The translations under genes were made by a program, and so were the position numbers. This document shows positions 34,315-43,862 of a stretch of 64,000 bases of DNA, in pieces (position 1 is the stretch's first letter; each line of letters starts with the position of its first letter). This DNA comes from JBBQVZ01 sp963695975 (lineage in GTDB: Bacteria > Actinomycetota > UBA4738 > HRBIN12), in assembly GCA_963695975.1 (NCBI GenBank), contig CAVOIB010000002.1, forward strand, positions 248,001 through 312,000, in the 5' to 3' direction. The notes below the pieces were generated by a model that was given only the letters and a program-made list of their open reading frames with translations, had not been told where the DNA came from and made no database searches.

Positions 34315-35379
34315 ATGGCAGACCCCGCCGGTGCCGAGGCCGGCATCCGTGATCGCCTGCGTGAGGGAAGGACGATCCAGCGTCGCATCGCGATCCGGCT
34401 GATCTTCCTCGCGATCACGCTCGTGTCGCTCTACATCCTGTGGCCGAGCCTGCTCAAGGTCTTCTCCGCGTGGCCGGAGTTGCTCACGATCAACCCGGCG
34501 TGGTTCGGCGCGATGCTTCTCGCCGAGATCGCGAGCTTCGCGTGTGCCTGGACGCTGCAGCGACTCTCGCTCCGGACCGGGAAGTGGTTCGCGATCGCCA
34601 CGGCGCAGATCTCGGGCAACGCGTTCAGCCGGATCGTGCCGGGCGGGGCAGCGGCGGGCGCTGCCATCCAGTACCGGATGCTCGTCAGCTCCGGCCTGGA
34701 AGCGACGACGATCGGTACGGGACTCGCCGCCGCATCGTTCATCAGCTCGGGGACGCTCTTCGCTCTTCCAGTGCTGGCTCTACCGGCGATCGTCTTCGGC
34801 GCGCCGGCGCCGCGCGGGCTGGTGCAGTCGGCGTGGCTCGGGGCGGCCCTGTTCGCGGTCGCCGTGACGGCCGGCGTGGTCCTGCTTTCGACCCAACGGC
34901 CGCTCGAGCTCGCGGGCCGCGCCATCCAGCATACGCAGAACCGGCTGCGCAAGGGCCGCCCGCCGCGGACCGACCTGCCCGCCACGCTCGTCCAGGAGCG
35001 CGACGAGATCCGCGAGACGCTCGGCTCCCGATGGTGGCTCGCGCTCGTCAGCTCCATGGGGAACTGGCTCTTCGACTACCTCGCGCTGCTCGCAGCGCTT
35101 ACCGCGGTCGGCAGCCGACCGCGCCCGTCGCTCGTCCTGCTCGCATACGTCGCGGCCGCGCTGCTCGGCATGATCCCGATCACGCCCGGGGGACTGGGGT
35201 TCGTGGAGGCGGGGCTCGCCGCGACGCTCGCCCTGGCCGGGGTCGGCGCCGCGGACGCGGTGCTGGCCACCCTCGCGTACCGGCTGGTGTCGTACTGGAT
35301 GCCCCTGATCGTCGGCCCGATCGCGTACGGGCTGCACCGCCGGCGATACGCGAAGCCCGCCGTCACCGAGCCTGGCTAG
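34315..35379 (+). CDS. Flippase-like integral membrane protein (LPG synthase TM-region family)
   Basis: 354 aa, about 8 membrane helices. It matches the lysylphosphatidylglycerol synthase transmembrane/UPF0104 family (YbhN-like): NAFSRIVPGGAAAGAAIQYRM early and PITPGGLGFVEAGLAATL late. These proteins are thought to move or modify lipids; the soluble aminoacyl-transfer domain of MprF is absent. The ATG at 34315 follows a TACCCT -10 box. The 3' end overlaps the HAD gene on the other strand by 4 bp. Confidence 0.85.
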   Translation: MADPAGAEAGIRDRLREGRTIQRRIAIRLIFLAITLVSLYILWPSLLKVFSAWPELLTINPAWFGAMLLAEIASFACAWTLQRLSLRTGKWFAIATAQISGNAFSRIVPGGAAAGAAIQYRMLVSSGLEATTIGTGLAAASFISSGTLFALPVLALPAIVFGAPAPRGLVQSAWLGAALFAVAVTAGVVLLSTQRPLELAGRAIQHTQNRLRKGRPPRTDLPATLVQERDEIRETLGSRWWLALVSSMGNWLFDYLALLAALTAVGSRPRPSLVLLAYVAAALLGMIPITPGGLGFVEAGLAATLALAGVGAADAVLATLAYRLVSYWMPLIVGPIAYGLHRRRYAKPAVTEPG

Positions 35380-36092
35380 CCCGGACCCGGTAGGAGCGCG
35401 AGCAGCTCTCGGAGATCGCCCACCCGAGCACCCTCCCAGTCCTCTCGCTCGGGGGTGAGCGAGGCCTGGGGGTCCACCGAGGGATCGGCGATCAGGTAGG
35501 CGGTCATCCCCACCGCTTGCGCGCCGCCGAGCTCCCCGTACGCGCCGTCGCCGCAATACACGCAGGAGTCAGGAGCGACCCGCAGCCCGTCTGCCGCGAG
35601 CCGATAGATCGCCGGATCCGGCTTGCGCAGACCGACCTCGCTCGAGAAGACCTCGACATCCACGAAGGGCGCCAGGGGCGATGCCCGCCACATCGCAGGC
35701 GCGTCGGGCGCGCACATGCTGATCAACCCGATCGGGTATCTGCGCGCTTTGAGCTCGGCGAGCGTCTCAACGGCGCCGACACGCGGGATGAAGCGTGCCC
35801 GGTACAGTTCGCGCCGGACGTCGAGCGCCAGCTCCACCTGCGTGTCCGAGGGATGCGCGCCCAGCGACGAACAGATCGCGCGCACGTTCTCCTCGACCGT
35901 CGCGAACACACCGGTCTGCCGTGCCAGAGCGCTCCCGTTCCACGCAGCCTCGAACGCGGTGAGATCTGCATCGAGGACGACCGCCATCGCCCTCACCGCG
36001 TCGTAGAACTCCTCACGAGAGAACTCAGGCACGAGCGTCCCGAATAGGTCGAAGACGACCGCGTCGAACCCGCCCTCGGTCAGCCGGACCAT
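35376..36092 (-). CDS. HAD-superfamily hydrolase
   Basis: 238 aa. Motif I is VVFDLFGTLV (nucleophile Asp and DxFGT form), motif II LISMCAP, motif III Lys in EVGLRKPDPAIY, and motif IV CGDGAYGELGGAQAVGM. The cap is helical, as in subfamily IA phosphatases and dehalogenases. Motif IV reads GDGxxxEL rather than the more usual GDxxxxD, so the metal site may differ. It follows the acyl-CoA ligase by 36 nt on the same strand. The substrate is unknown. Confidence 0.85.
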   Translation of the reverse strand: MVRLTEGGFDAVVFDLFGTLVPEFSREEFYDAVRAMAVVLDADLTAFEAAWNGSALARQTGVFATVEENVRAICSSLGAHPSDTQVELALDVRRELYRARFIPRVGAVETLAELKARRYPIGLISMCAPDAPAMWRASPLAPFVDVEVFSSEVGLRKPDPAIYRLAADGLRVAPDSCVYCGDGAYGELGGAQAVGMTAYLIADPSVDPQASLTPEREDWEGARVGDLRELLALLPGPG

Positions 36093-36128
36093 TCCTCGCC
36101 TCGTCGTCGATCCGCCAGTCGACGCGGG

Positions 36129-37859
36129 TCACGTCGAGGGTTCGGCGACGGCCTGCGACGCGCTCTTCCGCCGTTCCTCATCCTGGAGGACGCGGCGGAG
36201 CACCTTGCCCACGAGGGTCTCGGGCAGCTGACCTCGGAACTCGATCTCGTGCGGCACCCGGTAGCCCGTGAGGCCCTGCTCGGGATCCCGGCACCACGCG
36301 ATGATCTCGTCGGCCGTCGTGGTCTCGCCTTCCTTCAGCACGATGAACGCCTTCACACGCTCGCCGGTCCGTTCGTCGGGGATGCCGATCACGGAGGCCT
36401 TCGACACCCTGGGGTGGTGGTAGAGGACGGCCTCGACCTCGGTCGGGTACACGTTGAACCCTGACACGATGATCATGTCCTTCAGACGATCGACGATGCG
36501 GAAGAACCCCTCGTCGTCCATGATCGCGATGTCGCCGCTGTGCAGCCAGCCGTTGCGGATCATCTCGGCGGTCGCCTCGGGCCGGTTCCAGTAACCGAGC
36601 ATGACCTGCGGCCCCTTGATGCAGAGCTCGCCGCGCTCCCCGACCGCCACCTCGCGGTCGGGATCCTCCAGGTCCACGATCTTGCAGTCCGTGTCGAGGA
36701 TCGGGATGCCGATCGTCCCCGGATGGGGCGCGTCGAACGGGTTCACGTGCGTCACCGGCGAGCATTCGGTCAGGCCGTAGCCCTCGACGAGCTTCGCCCC
36801 GCCCGTGATCTCGTGGAACCGGTCCGCGACGGCCTTGGGCAGCGGTGCCGCGCCCGAGATGCAGGCCTTCACGGACTTCAGGTCGTACTTCTGCGTTTCG
36901 GGCGCCTCGTTCAGCGCCACGTAGAGGCGCGGGACGCCCGGGAAGAACGATGGACGCTCCTTCGCCAGCTGCTTCAGCACCATCTTGAGCTCGAACCGAG
37001 GCACCATCACGAGCTTGCCGGCTTGCGACACCCCGAAGTTCATGGCCACCGTCCCGAACGAGTGGAAGAACGGGAGCACGCACATCACGCCGTCCTTGCC
37101 ACGCGTGAAGTCCGTGATCACCGGCGCCACCTGCAGGACGTTCGCCACGAAGTTGTGATGCGAGAGCATGGCTCCCTTGGACAGCCCCGTCGTTCCGCCC
37201 GTGTAGATGAACGCGGCTGCGTCGGTCAACGGATCGACCTCGGTGACGGGCGGCGTTGGACCAGTGTCGCGCATCAGGTCACGCCACCAGCGCACCTTCG
37301 CGTCCTTGGGAACCGGCGGCCACGGCTTGCCGTCTTTCTTCGCGTCCTTCTTGAACTTGAAGGGCGCGAGCAGGTTCAGTGGGAACCTCATGTAGTCGGT
37401 GAGCTTCGTCACGACGACCTCGGTGAAGCCCGCCTCGGCTTGGATCGCCGCGAGGTTCGGGTAGAGCTGGTCGAGCACGATCATCACGTTCGGCGCGAAG
37501 TCCTTCACCTGATGCGTCAGCTCACGCTGCGTGTACAGCGGGTTGTTGCCGATCACGATCGCCCCCAGCCGCACCGTGGCGTACCAAGCGATCACGTACT
37601 GCGGGCAGTTCGGCAGCAGGAGGCCGATGCGATCGCCCTTCTTCACGCCGAGACCCGCGAGGACCGCGGAGAAGCGTTCCACCTCGGCGAGCAGTCCGCG
37701 GTAGGTGACGTGCTCGCCCAGGAACGCGAACGCCACGCTGTCGGGGAACTCCGCCGCCGCGTCGGCGAGCAACGAGAAGACGGAGACCATCGGGTAGGGC
37801 GCGGCGGTCTTCGGCACGCCGGGTGGCCAGGAGGCGAACCACGGCCGGTGCTCCGTCAT
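36129..37859 (-). CDS. Long-chain fatty-acid-CoA ligase-like AMP-dependent synthetase
   Basis: 576 aa. The ANL-superfamily core is complete: P-loop YTGGTTGLSKGAM, GYGLTECSPVTHVNP, adenine-binding GDIAIMDDEGFFRIVDRLKD, and the C-terminal catalytic lysine in LVGKVLRR. It activates carboxylic acids as acyl-AMP and then acyl-CoA. The ATG at 37859 (MTEHRPWFAS) is chosen; the frame is open further upstream but overlaps the divergent ABC promoter. The N-terminus WPPGVPKTAAPYPMVSVF is typical of long-chain members. Confidence 0.92.
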   Translation of the reverse strand: MTEHRPWFASWPPGVPKTAAPYPMVSVFSLLADAAAEFPDSVAFAFLGEHVTYRGLLAEVERFSAVLAGLGVKKGDRIGLLLPNCPQYVIAWYATVRLGAIVIGNNPLYTQRELTHQVKDFAPNVMIVLDQLYPNLAAIQAEAGFTEVVVTKLTDYMRFPLNLLAPFKFKKDAKKDGKPWPPVPKDAKVRWWRDLMRDTGPTPPVTEVDPLTDAAAFIYTGGTTGLSKGAMLSHHNFVANVLQVAPVITDFTRGKDGVMCVLPFFHSFGTVAMNFGVSQAGKLVMVPRFELKMVLKQLAKERPSFFPGVPRLYVALNEAPETQKYDLKSVKACISGAAPLPKAVADRFHEITGGAKLVEGYGLTECSPVTHVNPFDAPHPGTIGIPILDTDCKIVDLEDPDREVAVGERGELCIKGPQVMLGYWNRPEATAEMIRNGWLHSGDIAIMDDEGFFRIVDRLKDMIIVSGFNVYPTEVEAVLYHHPRVSKASVIGIPDERTGERVKAFIVLKEGETTTADEIIAWCRDPEQGLTGYRVPHEIEFRGQLPETLVGKVLRRVLQDEERRKSASQAVAEPST

Positions 37860-37928
37860 GGTCGCATCATTCCAGGGCCCACCGAGCGCGGCAATCGTAG
37901 GATGCAACGGCCCCACGAGGAGGACCCC

Positions 37929-39710
37929 TTGCAGACGCGCGTCGAGGTACCGCCGCTGGATGAACCGGGTCTCTTCTCGCGTGGCCTGCATCTGATCATC
38001 TCGTACGTGAGGATCCACCCGAGGCCGTTCTTCATCTCGGTCGGCGGAGCGTTCCTGTTCGCGGTCGCGTCGATCGGACTCACGATCGTGCTCGGCCGGG
38101 CGGTCGACCAGGTGATCCAGCCCGCGTTCTCGGGAGGGGTCGAGGCCTCAAAGATCTGGCTCGCGGCGCTGGCCATCGTGACCGTCGGCTCACTCCGTTC
38201 GCTCGGGATCATGATCCGCCGGTACTACAGCGGCGTGGCGGGCGCCCGGGTGATGGCCACGCTGCGGCGCCGGGTCGCCGATCGCTACCGCGAGCTCTCG
38301 CTCCAATTCCACAAGGAGACCCCCACGGGCGAGCTGCTGGCCCACATGGAGGCAGACGTCGAAGCCGCCGTCGACGTGCTGCACCCCGTGCCGTTCGCCG
38401 TTGGCGTGATCTTCCTCGTGCTGTTCGCGATGATCGCGCTCATCGCGACCGACCCCTTCCTCGCGCTGATCGGGTTCCTGCTCTTCCCGGCGCTCGCGCT
38501 CATGAACCATAGCTTCGCCCGGCGGATGGAGGGACCGGCGCGACGCGCCCAGGAGAAGATCGGCGACGTCTCGGCGGTCGCCCACGAGAGCATCGACGGC
38601 GCGCTGATCGTGAAGACGCTCGGGCGCGAGACCGAGGAGACCGAGCGTCTCGCCGTTGAAGCGCGGGCGCTCCGCGATCAGCGCGTGAAGGGCGGGCTCA
38701 TCCGCGCGAGCTTCGAGCCGGCGCTCGACGCGCTCCCGGCCCTTGGCATCGTCGTGCTCCTGGCCGTGGGGTCTTGGCGCGTATCGACCGGCGACGTCAC
38801 GAAAGGTGACCTCGTCGAGTTCATCACGCTGTTCGGGCTGCTGTCGTGGCCGATGCGGTTCATCGGGTGGATCCTCTCGGAGCTTCCCCGCGCCGTGGTG
38901 AGCTACGCGCGACTGGAGGCGGTCTTCGCCCAGCCGGTCACGGTCGAGCCGGCGGCGAAGCCCGTCACCATGCCCGACGAACCGCTCGACGCGGATCTCC
39001 GAGACGTCTCGTACACGTACGGCGATCAGCGCGTCCTCGACGGCGTCTCGCTGCGGATCGAGGCGAACGAATCCGTGGCGATCGTCGGACCCACGGGCGT
39101 CGGCAAGAGCACGCTCGCCCAGCTGCTCGTCCGCCTGGACGACCCGGACCGCGGCGACGTGCTGATCGGCGGCGTGAACCTGCGCGAGGCGGGCGCGGCC
39201 TCGCTCCGCGAAGCGACCGCGATCGTCTTCCAGGACAGCTTCCTGTTCGCGGCGAGCGTCCGCGACAACATCGCGCTCGACACCGGAGCGACCGACGACG
39301 AGGTGGAGCGGGCTGCCCGGATCGCCCAAGCTGAGCGGTTCATCCGCGCGCTGCCGCGCGGGTTCGACACCGTGGTGGGCGAGCGCGGGCACACGCTGTC
39401 GGGCGGTCAGCGCCAGCGGATCGCGCTCGCGCGGGCGCTGGTCCGGCAGCCGCGGCTCTTGATCCTCGACGACGCGACCTCCGCGGTGGACCCCACGATC
39501 GAGGCCCAGATCCTGGGGGCGCTCCGCGACGAGCTCCGCACGACCCTCGTGGTCGTCGCCTACCGCCTGTCGACGATCCGCCTGGCCGACCGCATCCTCT
39601 ACCTCGAGGACGGGAAGCTCCGCGCGACCGGGTCGCACGAGGAACTCCTCGCATCCATGCCGGGGTACTCCGCGATGATCCGGGCCTACGAACGGATCGA
39701 GCAACGATGA
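37929..39710 (+). CDS. ABC exporter half-transporter with degenerate ATP site
   Basis: 593 aa. A six-helix exporter domain (about 1-320) precedes an ATPase domain with Walker A GPTGVGKST, FQDSFLF, canonical signature LSGGQRQRIALARAL, and Walker B LLILDDATSAVD, where the catalytic Glu is replaced by Asp. Together with the next gene it should form a heterodimeric exporter. TTG start at 37929 with GAGGAGGA (37917-37924) upstream; an ATG at 37902 lacks an SD. A TAGGAT -10 lies at 37898-37903. Confidence 0.88.
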   Translation: MQTRVEVPPLDEPGLFSRGLHLIISYVRIHPRPFFISVGGAFLFAVASIGLTIVLGRAVDQVIQPAFSGGVEASKIWLAALAIVTVGSLRSLGIMIRRYYSGVAGARVMATLRRRVADRYRELSLQFHKETPTGELLAHMEADVEAAVDVLHPVPFAVGVIFLVLFAMIALIATDPFLALIGFLLFPALALMNHSFARRMEGPARRAQEKIGDVSAVAHESIDGALIVKTLGRETEETERLAVEARALRDQRVKGGLIRASFEPALDALPALGIVVLLAVGSWRVSTGDVTKGDLVEFITLFGLLSWPMRFIGWILSELPRAVVSYARLEAVFAQPVTVEPAAKPVTMPDEPLDADLRDVSYTYGDQRVLDGVSLRIEANESVAIVGPTGVGKSTLAQLLVRLDDPDRGDVLIGGVNLREAGAASLREATAIVFQDSFLFAASVRDNIALDTGATDDEVERAARIAQAERFIRALPRGFDTVVGERGHTLSGGQRQRIALARALVRQPRLLILDDATSAVDPTIEAQILGALRDELRTTLVVVAYRLSTIRLADRILYLEDGKLRATGSHEELLASMPGYSAMIRAYERIEQR

Positions 39711-41548
39711 GCGCCACGACCGTCGAACAGATCGTGCCATCGGTCGAGCCGGAGCTCGAGATCCCGCCGCACCTGCAGCGCGCACGCTCGGTGCTACGTC
39801 AGGGGTTGCACGAGTCCCCCGAGCTCCGCAAGGGGTTGGGCTTCACGGTCGTCATCTCGCTCGGCGTGACGGTCGCGGAGCTCGTCACGCCGATCTTGGT
39901 CAAGCGGATCTTCGACAACGGCTTCACCAACGGCTTCCAGGCCGCCTACGTGCTGACGCAGTGCGCGTGGGCGCTCGTACTGGTCGTCCTCACCTACGTC
40001 GCGGGACGGGCTGCCGCGCGCCGGCTGGTGCGCGCCTCCGAGCAAGCGTTGATGTCCCTTCGCGTACGAACGTTCGAGCACATCCACCGGCTCTCGATCG
40101 CCGAGCAGTCCGAGGAGAAGCGCGGCGTCTTCGTCGCGCGCGTGACGGCCGACGTCGACACGCTCTCGCAGTTCACCGAGTGGGGCGCGATCGCCTGGAT
40201 CATCTCGTTCGCGCTCGTGATCGGCGGGCTGGGGCTCATGCTCGCCTACTCGTGGCAGCTCACGATCCCCGTCGTGCTCCTGGTGATCCCACTGCTAGTG
40301 GTCGTCTTCTCGATGCAGTCCCGTCTTACGCAGGCGTTCGACCTGGTGCGGACGCGCGTCGGTGAGTTGCTCTCGGAAGTTTCCGAGAGCGTGATGGGCG
40401 CTGCGGTCGTACGCGCCTACGGCTTGGAGGATCGGACGGACGTTCGGCTGAAGCGCGCGATCGACCAGCGCTACCGGGCGCAGATCGTGGCGCATTGGCG
40501 GTCGGCCACGCTGTTCCCGCTGGGGACGATGTTCAACGCGTTCGCCATCGCGACGATCGTCGTCTTGGGCGCCTGGTTCGGGCCCGGGTGGGGGCTCACG
40601 TTCGGAAGCGTCACCGCGTTCATCTTCCTGTCCGACATCTTCCTGCACGTGTTCATGGACCTTCCCGAGATCTACTCCGAGACGCAGACCGCGATCTCGG
40701 GCTGGCGGAAGATCCTCACGGTGCTCGATCTGCCCGTCGAGATCGTGGAGCCCGCGAACGGGGTCGAGTTGTCCAAGGGCGCTTTGGCGATCCGTGTGAA
40801 CGACGTCAGGTATTCGTACCGGGAGGGCGCACCCGTGCTCCAGGGCATCACCGTCGACGTCGGCGCCGGAGCGCACCTCGCGATCGTCGGCGAGACGGGG
40901 GGCGGCAAGACGACCTTCGCCAAGCTCCTCGCTCGATTGGCCGATCCGGCGGACGGTCGCATCGACATCGACGGGGTGGATCTCCGCGACGTCGCGCCGG
41001 CGTCCCGTCGGCGCGCGATCCGCATGGTCCCCCAGGACGGGTTCCTGTTCGACACGACGGTCCTCGAGAACGTGCGGTTCGGCCGTCCGGGCGCGACCGA
41101 CCGAGACGTCGAGACGGCCTTCGACGAGCTCGGCCTGGCCGAGTGGGTGTCGTCGCTCCCCGAGGGACTGGACACGCGTGTGGGCGAGCGGGGGGAGGCG
41201 CTGTCGGTCGGCGAACGGCAGCTCGTCTCGCTCGCGCGGGCGCAGATCGACCAGCCCGGCCTGCTGATCCTGGACGAGGCGACGAGCGCCGTGGACCCTG
41301 CCACCGAGCGCCGGGCCACGGAGGCGCTCCGCCGGCTCTCGGCCGGGCGAACCGTCATCACGATCGCCCACCGCCTTTCGACCGCAGAGCACGCCGACCG
41401 TGTCCTCGTCCTGCACGAGGGCCGCCTGGTCGAGGAGGGCACGCATGCGGAGCTGCTCGCGCGCGGCGGCGTCTACGCGGGGATGTACGCGAGCTGGCTC
41501 GGCAACGTCCGCGAGGAGGACGACCTTACGTCCGAGCCCGCCGGGTAG
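39707..41548 (+). CDS. ABC exporter half-transporter, catalytic partner
   Basis: 613 aa, with a six-helix domain (about 45-345) and an ATPase domain. Walker A is GETGGGKTT and Walker B LLILDEATSAVD with the catalytic Glu intact, but the signature motif is LSVGERQ instead of LSGGQ. In a heterodimer this odd signature faces the Asp-containing Walker B of the partner, so both changes fall in the same, degenerate ATP site. The ATG overlaps the first half-transporter by 4 nt. The substrate (drug or lipid) is unknown. Confidence 0.9.
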   Translation: MSATTVEQIVPSVEPELEIPPHLQRARSVLRQGLHESPELRKGLGFTVVISLGVTVAELVTPILVKRIFDNGFTNGFQAAYVLTQCAWALVLVVLTYVAGRAAARRLVRASEQALMSLRVRTFEHIHRLSIAEQSEEKRGVFVARVTADVDTLSQFTEWGAIAWIISFALVIGGLGLMLAYSWQLTIPVVLLVIPLLVVVFSMQSRLTQAFDLVRTRVGELLSEVSESVMGAAVVRAYGLEDRTDVRLKRAIDQRYRAQIVAHWRSATLFPLGTMFNAFAIATIVVLGAWFGPGWGLTFGSVTAFIFLSDIFLHVFMDLPEIYSETQTAISGWRKILTVLDLPVEIVEPANGVELSKGALAIRVNDVRYSYREGAPVLQGITVDVGAGAHLAIVGETGGGKTTFAKLLARLADPADGRIDIDGVDLRDVAPASRRRAIRMVPQDGFLFDTTVLENVRFGRPGATDRDVETAFDELGLAEWVSSLPEGLDTRVGERGEALSVGERQLVSLARAQIDQPGLLILDEATSAVDPATERRATEALRRLSAGRTVITIAHRLSTAEHADRVLVLHEGRLVEEGTHAELLARGGVYAGMYASWLGNVREEDDLTSEPAG

Positions 41549-41551
41549 GCT
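41546..41551 (+). promoter_or_regulatory. -10 element TAGGCT overlapping the upstream stop codon
   Basis: The TAG stop of the ABC gene (41546-41548) is the first half of TAGGCT, which ends 9 nt before the ATG at 41561. There is no SD for that ATG. Confidence 0.45.
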
Positions 41552-41560
41552 CGGCCCCCC

Positions 41561-43852
41561 ATGGGCGACTTCGTCGATCAGCTGCGCGATGTGGCAGCGG
41601 CCTCGCTTCTGCCCGAGGAGGGCGAGCTCACCGTCCCGGGCCTGGTCGAGCCGGTCGAGGTGCTGCGCGACCGATGGGGCGTGCCGTACATCTCGGCTGC
41701 CTCGCTGCCGGATCTCTGGTTCGCGCAGGGGTTCGTGACCGCCGGCGAACGCCTGTTCCAACTGGACCTGACGCTCCGCGCGGCAACGGGCCGTCTTTCG
41801 GAGATCTTCGCCGACCGCACGGTGCCCGACGACCGGTTCGCGCGAACGATCGGGTTCCGGCGCGCCGGCATCCGCATCGCTGCGGCTTGGGATGAGACCT
41901 CCCGGGAGATGCATGCGCGGTTCCGCGAAGGGGTCGCCGCCTGGATGACCTGGACCCCGTCGGTGCCCATCGAGTACACGTTGCTCGACCTCAGGCCGGA
42001 CCTGCCGACCGACGACGAGAGCGCCTGGGCGGCGGCCTACGTCATCCTGGCCTGGGGGCTCTCGGGTAACTGGGACACCGAGCTGCTCCGGGCCGCGATC
42101 GAGGAGCGCCTCGGGCCTGCTGCCGTCGGGACGTTGCTCCCCCCGCTACCCGCCGACCCGCCGTCCGTCGCGGCCGGATCGCTCGGCGGCCGGCTCCTCG
42201 ACGACCTGCCGCGCCCCAAGTCGCAGGGCTCGAACGACTGGGTCGTCGCCGGCTCGTGGACGCGGAGCGGAGCCCCGCTGCTCGCGAACGATCCGCACCT
42301 CCTGGCCCAGCAGCCGGGTGCCTGGATCGAGATGCACCTCCGCGCCCCCGGGTACGAGGCCCGCGGCGTGGCCCTCCCGTTCTCCCCGGGCATCTTGCTC
42401 GGCACGACCGCGCACCACGCCTGGGGGGTGACCAACGTGACCGGCGACGTCCAAGACCTCTACCTCGAGCGCCTGAACGAGGACGGAACGGCCGCCCAAC
42501 ACGACGGCGTCTGGGAGCCGCTGACGCTCCATCGCGAGGAGATCCACATCCGCGGCACGGCGGAGCCGCTCGTCGTCGAGGTCCGCGAGACGCGACACGG
42601 TCCCATCCTGGAGTCGGCCCTCGAGGGTGTGCGCGATCCCGAGTACGTGGAGCTCGGCCCGACCGAGACGTATGCCCTGCGCTGGACCGGCCTCGAGTGC
42701 GGCATCCGTCCGTCGCTGGTCCTGGAGGCGGCGGCCGCCGGTAGCTTCGAGGAGTTCCGGCGGGCGGCGTGGAGCCTGGAGTGCCCCGGCCAGAACTTCG
42801 TGTACGCCGACGTCGACGGAACGATCGGCTACCAGTGCACCGGACGGTTCCCGGTCCGGCGCGGCGGCGACGGGACCTCCCCGGTCCCCGGCTGGACCGA
42901 CGAGCACGAGTGGGACGGATGGATCCCGTTCGAGGAGCTGCCGTGGGCGGTCGACCCCGAGCGCGGCCATCTGGTCACGGCGAACAACCGGATCCACGGC
43001 TCCGACTACCCGCATCTGATCGGCCACGACTTCCACACGTCGTACCGCGTCCGCCGGATCATCGAGCGGCTCCAGGCGAGGATGACGCACGACGTCGAGT
43101 CGCTCGCCGCCATCCAGGTTGACACCGTGTCCATCCCCGCTCGAACGACGCTCCCGCTGCTGCTCGTCGTCGAGCCCCGTACCGACGACGAGCGCCGCGC
43201 GATGGGTCTCCTCCGCGGATGGGACGGCGACATGGCGGCAGACTCCGCCGCGGCCGCGATCTACAGCGCGTGGTCGCGGCAGATCGCGCGAGCCGTTCTG
43301 GAACCGCGGCTGGGGCACGAGCTGTTCCGTCGGTACCACGCCTGGCGTGAGACCTGGCAGTGCGAGGTGCTTCCCGCGCTGTTGCGCGAGCCCGGCGACT
43401 GGCTCGATCACGATCTGCTTCGCGCGGCCCTCGTCGATGCGCTAAGAGAGCTCCGCGAGCACTTGGGCGACGATCCCGCTGCATGGCGCTGGGGAGCGCT
43501 GCACCGGCTCCAGCTCGTTCACCCCCTTGGCGCCCTTCCCGGGCTGGAACCGCTCTTCACCGCCGTCGACGTGGAGCTCGGCGGGGACGAGCAGACCGTC
43601 ATGCAGGGCGGATTCGACGGACGCGACGGGTACCTCCCGGCGGTGATCCCCTCCTGGCGTGCGGTGTACGACCTGGGCGACCTGGACCGGTCGGTCGGCG
43701 TGCTCCCGGCGGGCATCTCGGGCAACCCGGCATCCGCTCACTGGAACGATCAAGGGCCACTCTGGAGCGCCGGAGAGACGCACCCGCTCCCGTTCACGCG
43801 CCGTGCGGTCCAGGCTGCCGCCGTGGCCGCGATGCGCCTCCTCCCCGGGTAA
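41561..43852 (+). CDS. Penicillin acylase family (Ntn-hydrolase) protein
   Basis: 763 aa. Features of the S45 family: DRWGVPYISA and FVTAGERLFQLDLTLRAATGRL in the alpha-chain region; the autocleavage site QG|SNDWVV with the nucleophile Ser about residue 224; then LLANDPHLLAQQPGAW and GVTNVTGDVQDLYLE. The precursor should cleave itself into two chains and hydrolyse amides (beta-lactam side chains or acyl-homoserine lactones in relatives). No signal peptide is present, although S45 enzymes are usually exported. It lies between the ABC exporter and crgA. Confidence 0.9.
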   Translation: MGDFVDQLRDVAAASLLPEEGELTVPGLVEPVEVLRDRWGVPYISAASLPDLWFAQGFVTAGERLFQLDLTLRAATGRLSEIFADRTVPDDRFARTIGFRRAGIRIAAAWDETSREMHARFREGVAAWMTWTPSVPIEYTLLDLRPDLPTDDESAWAAAYVILAWGLSGNWDTELLRAAIEERLGPAAVGTLLPPLPADPPSVAAGSLGGRLLDDLPRPKSQGSNDWVVAGSWTRSGAPLLANDPHLLAQQPGAWIEMHLRAPGYEARGVALPFSPGILLGTTAHHAWGVTNVTGDVQDLYLERLNEDGTAAQHDGVWEPLTLHREEIHIRGTAEPLVVEVRETRHGPILESALEGVRDPEYVELGPTETYALRWTGLECGIRPSLVLEAAAAGSFEEFRRAAWSLECPGQNFVYADVDGTIGYQCTGRFPVRRGGDGTSPVPGWTDEHEWDGWIPFEELPWAVDPERGHLVTANNRIHGSDYPHLIGHDFHTSYRVRRIIERLQARMTHDVESLAAIQVDTVSIPARTTLPLLLVVEPRTDDERRAMGLLRGWDGDMAADSAAAAIYSAWSRQIARAVLEPRLGHELFRRYHAWRETWQCEVLPALLREPGDWLDHDLLRAALVDALRELREHLGDDPAAWRWGALHRLQLVHPLGALPGLEPLFTAVDVELGGDEQTVMQGGFDGRDGYLPAVIPSWRAVYDLGDLDRSVGVLPAGISGNPASAHWNDQGPLWSAGETHPLPFTRRAVQAAAVAAMRLLPG

Positions 43853-43855
43853 CAT
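43850..43855 (+). promoter_or_regulatory. -10 element TAACAT overlapping the upstream stop codon
   Basis: The TAA stop of the acylase gene (43850-43852) begins TAACAT, which ends 7 nt before the crgA ATG at 43863. No SD is present, so crgA is probably leaderless. Confidence 0.45.
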
Positions 43856-43862
43856 CGGCGTC

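Noticed and set aside
36540..37900. Upstream extension of the first ABC half-transporter
   Set aside because: The frame is open by chance across the antisense of the acyl-CoA ligase. The real start is at 37929, where an SD is present and transporter-like sequence begins.
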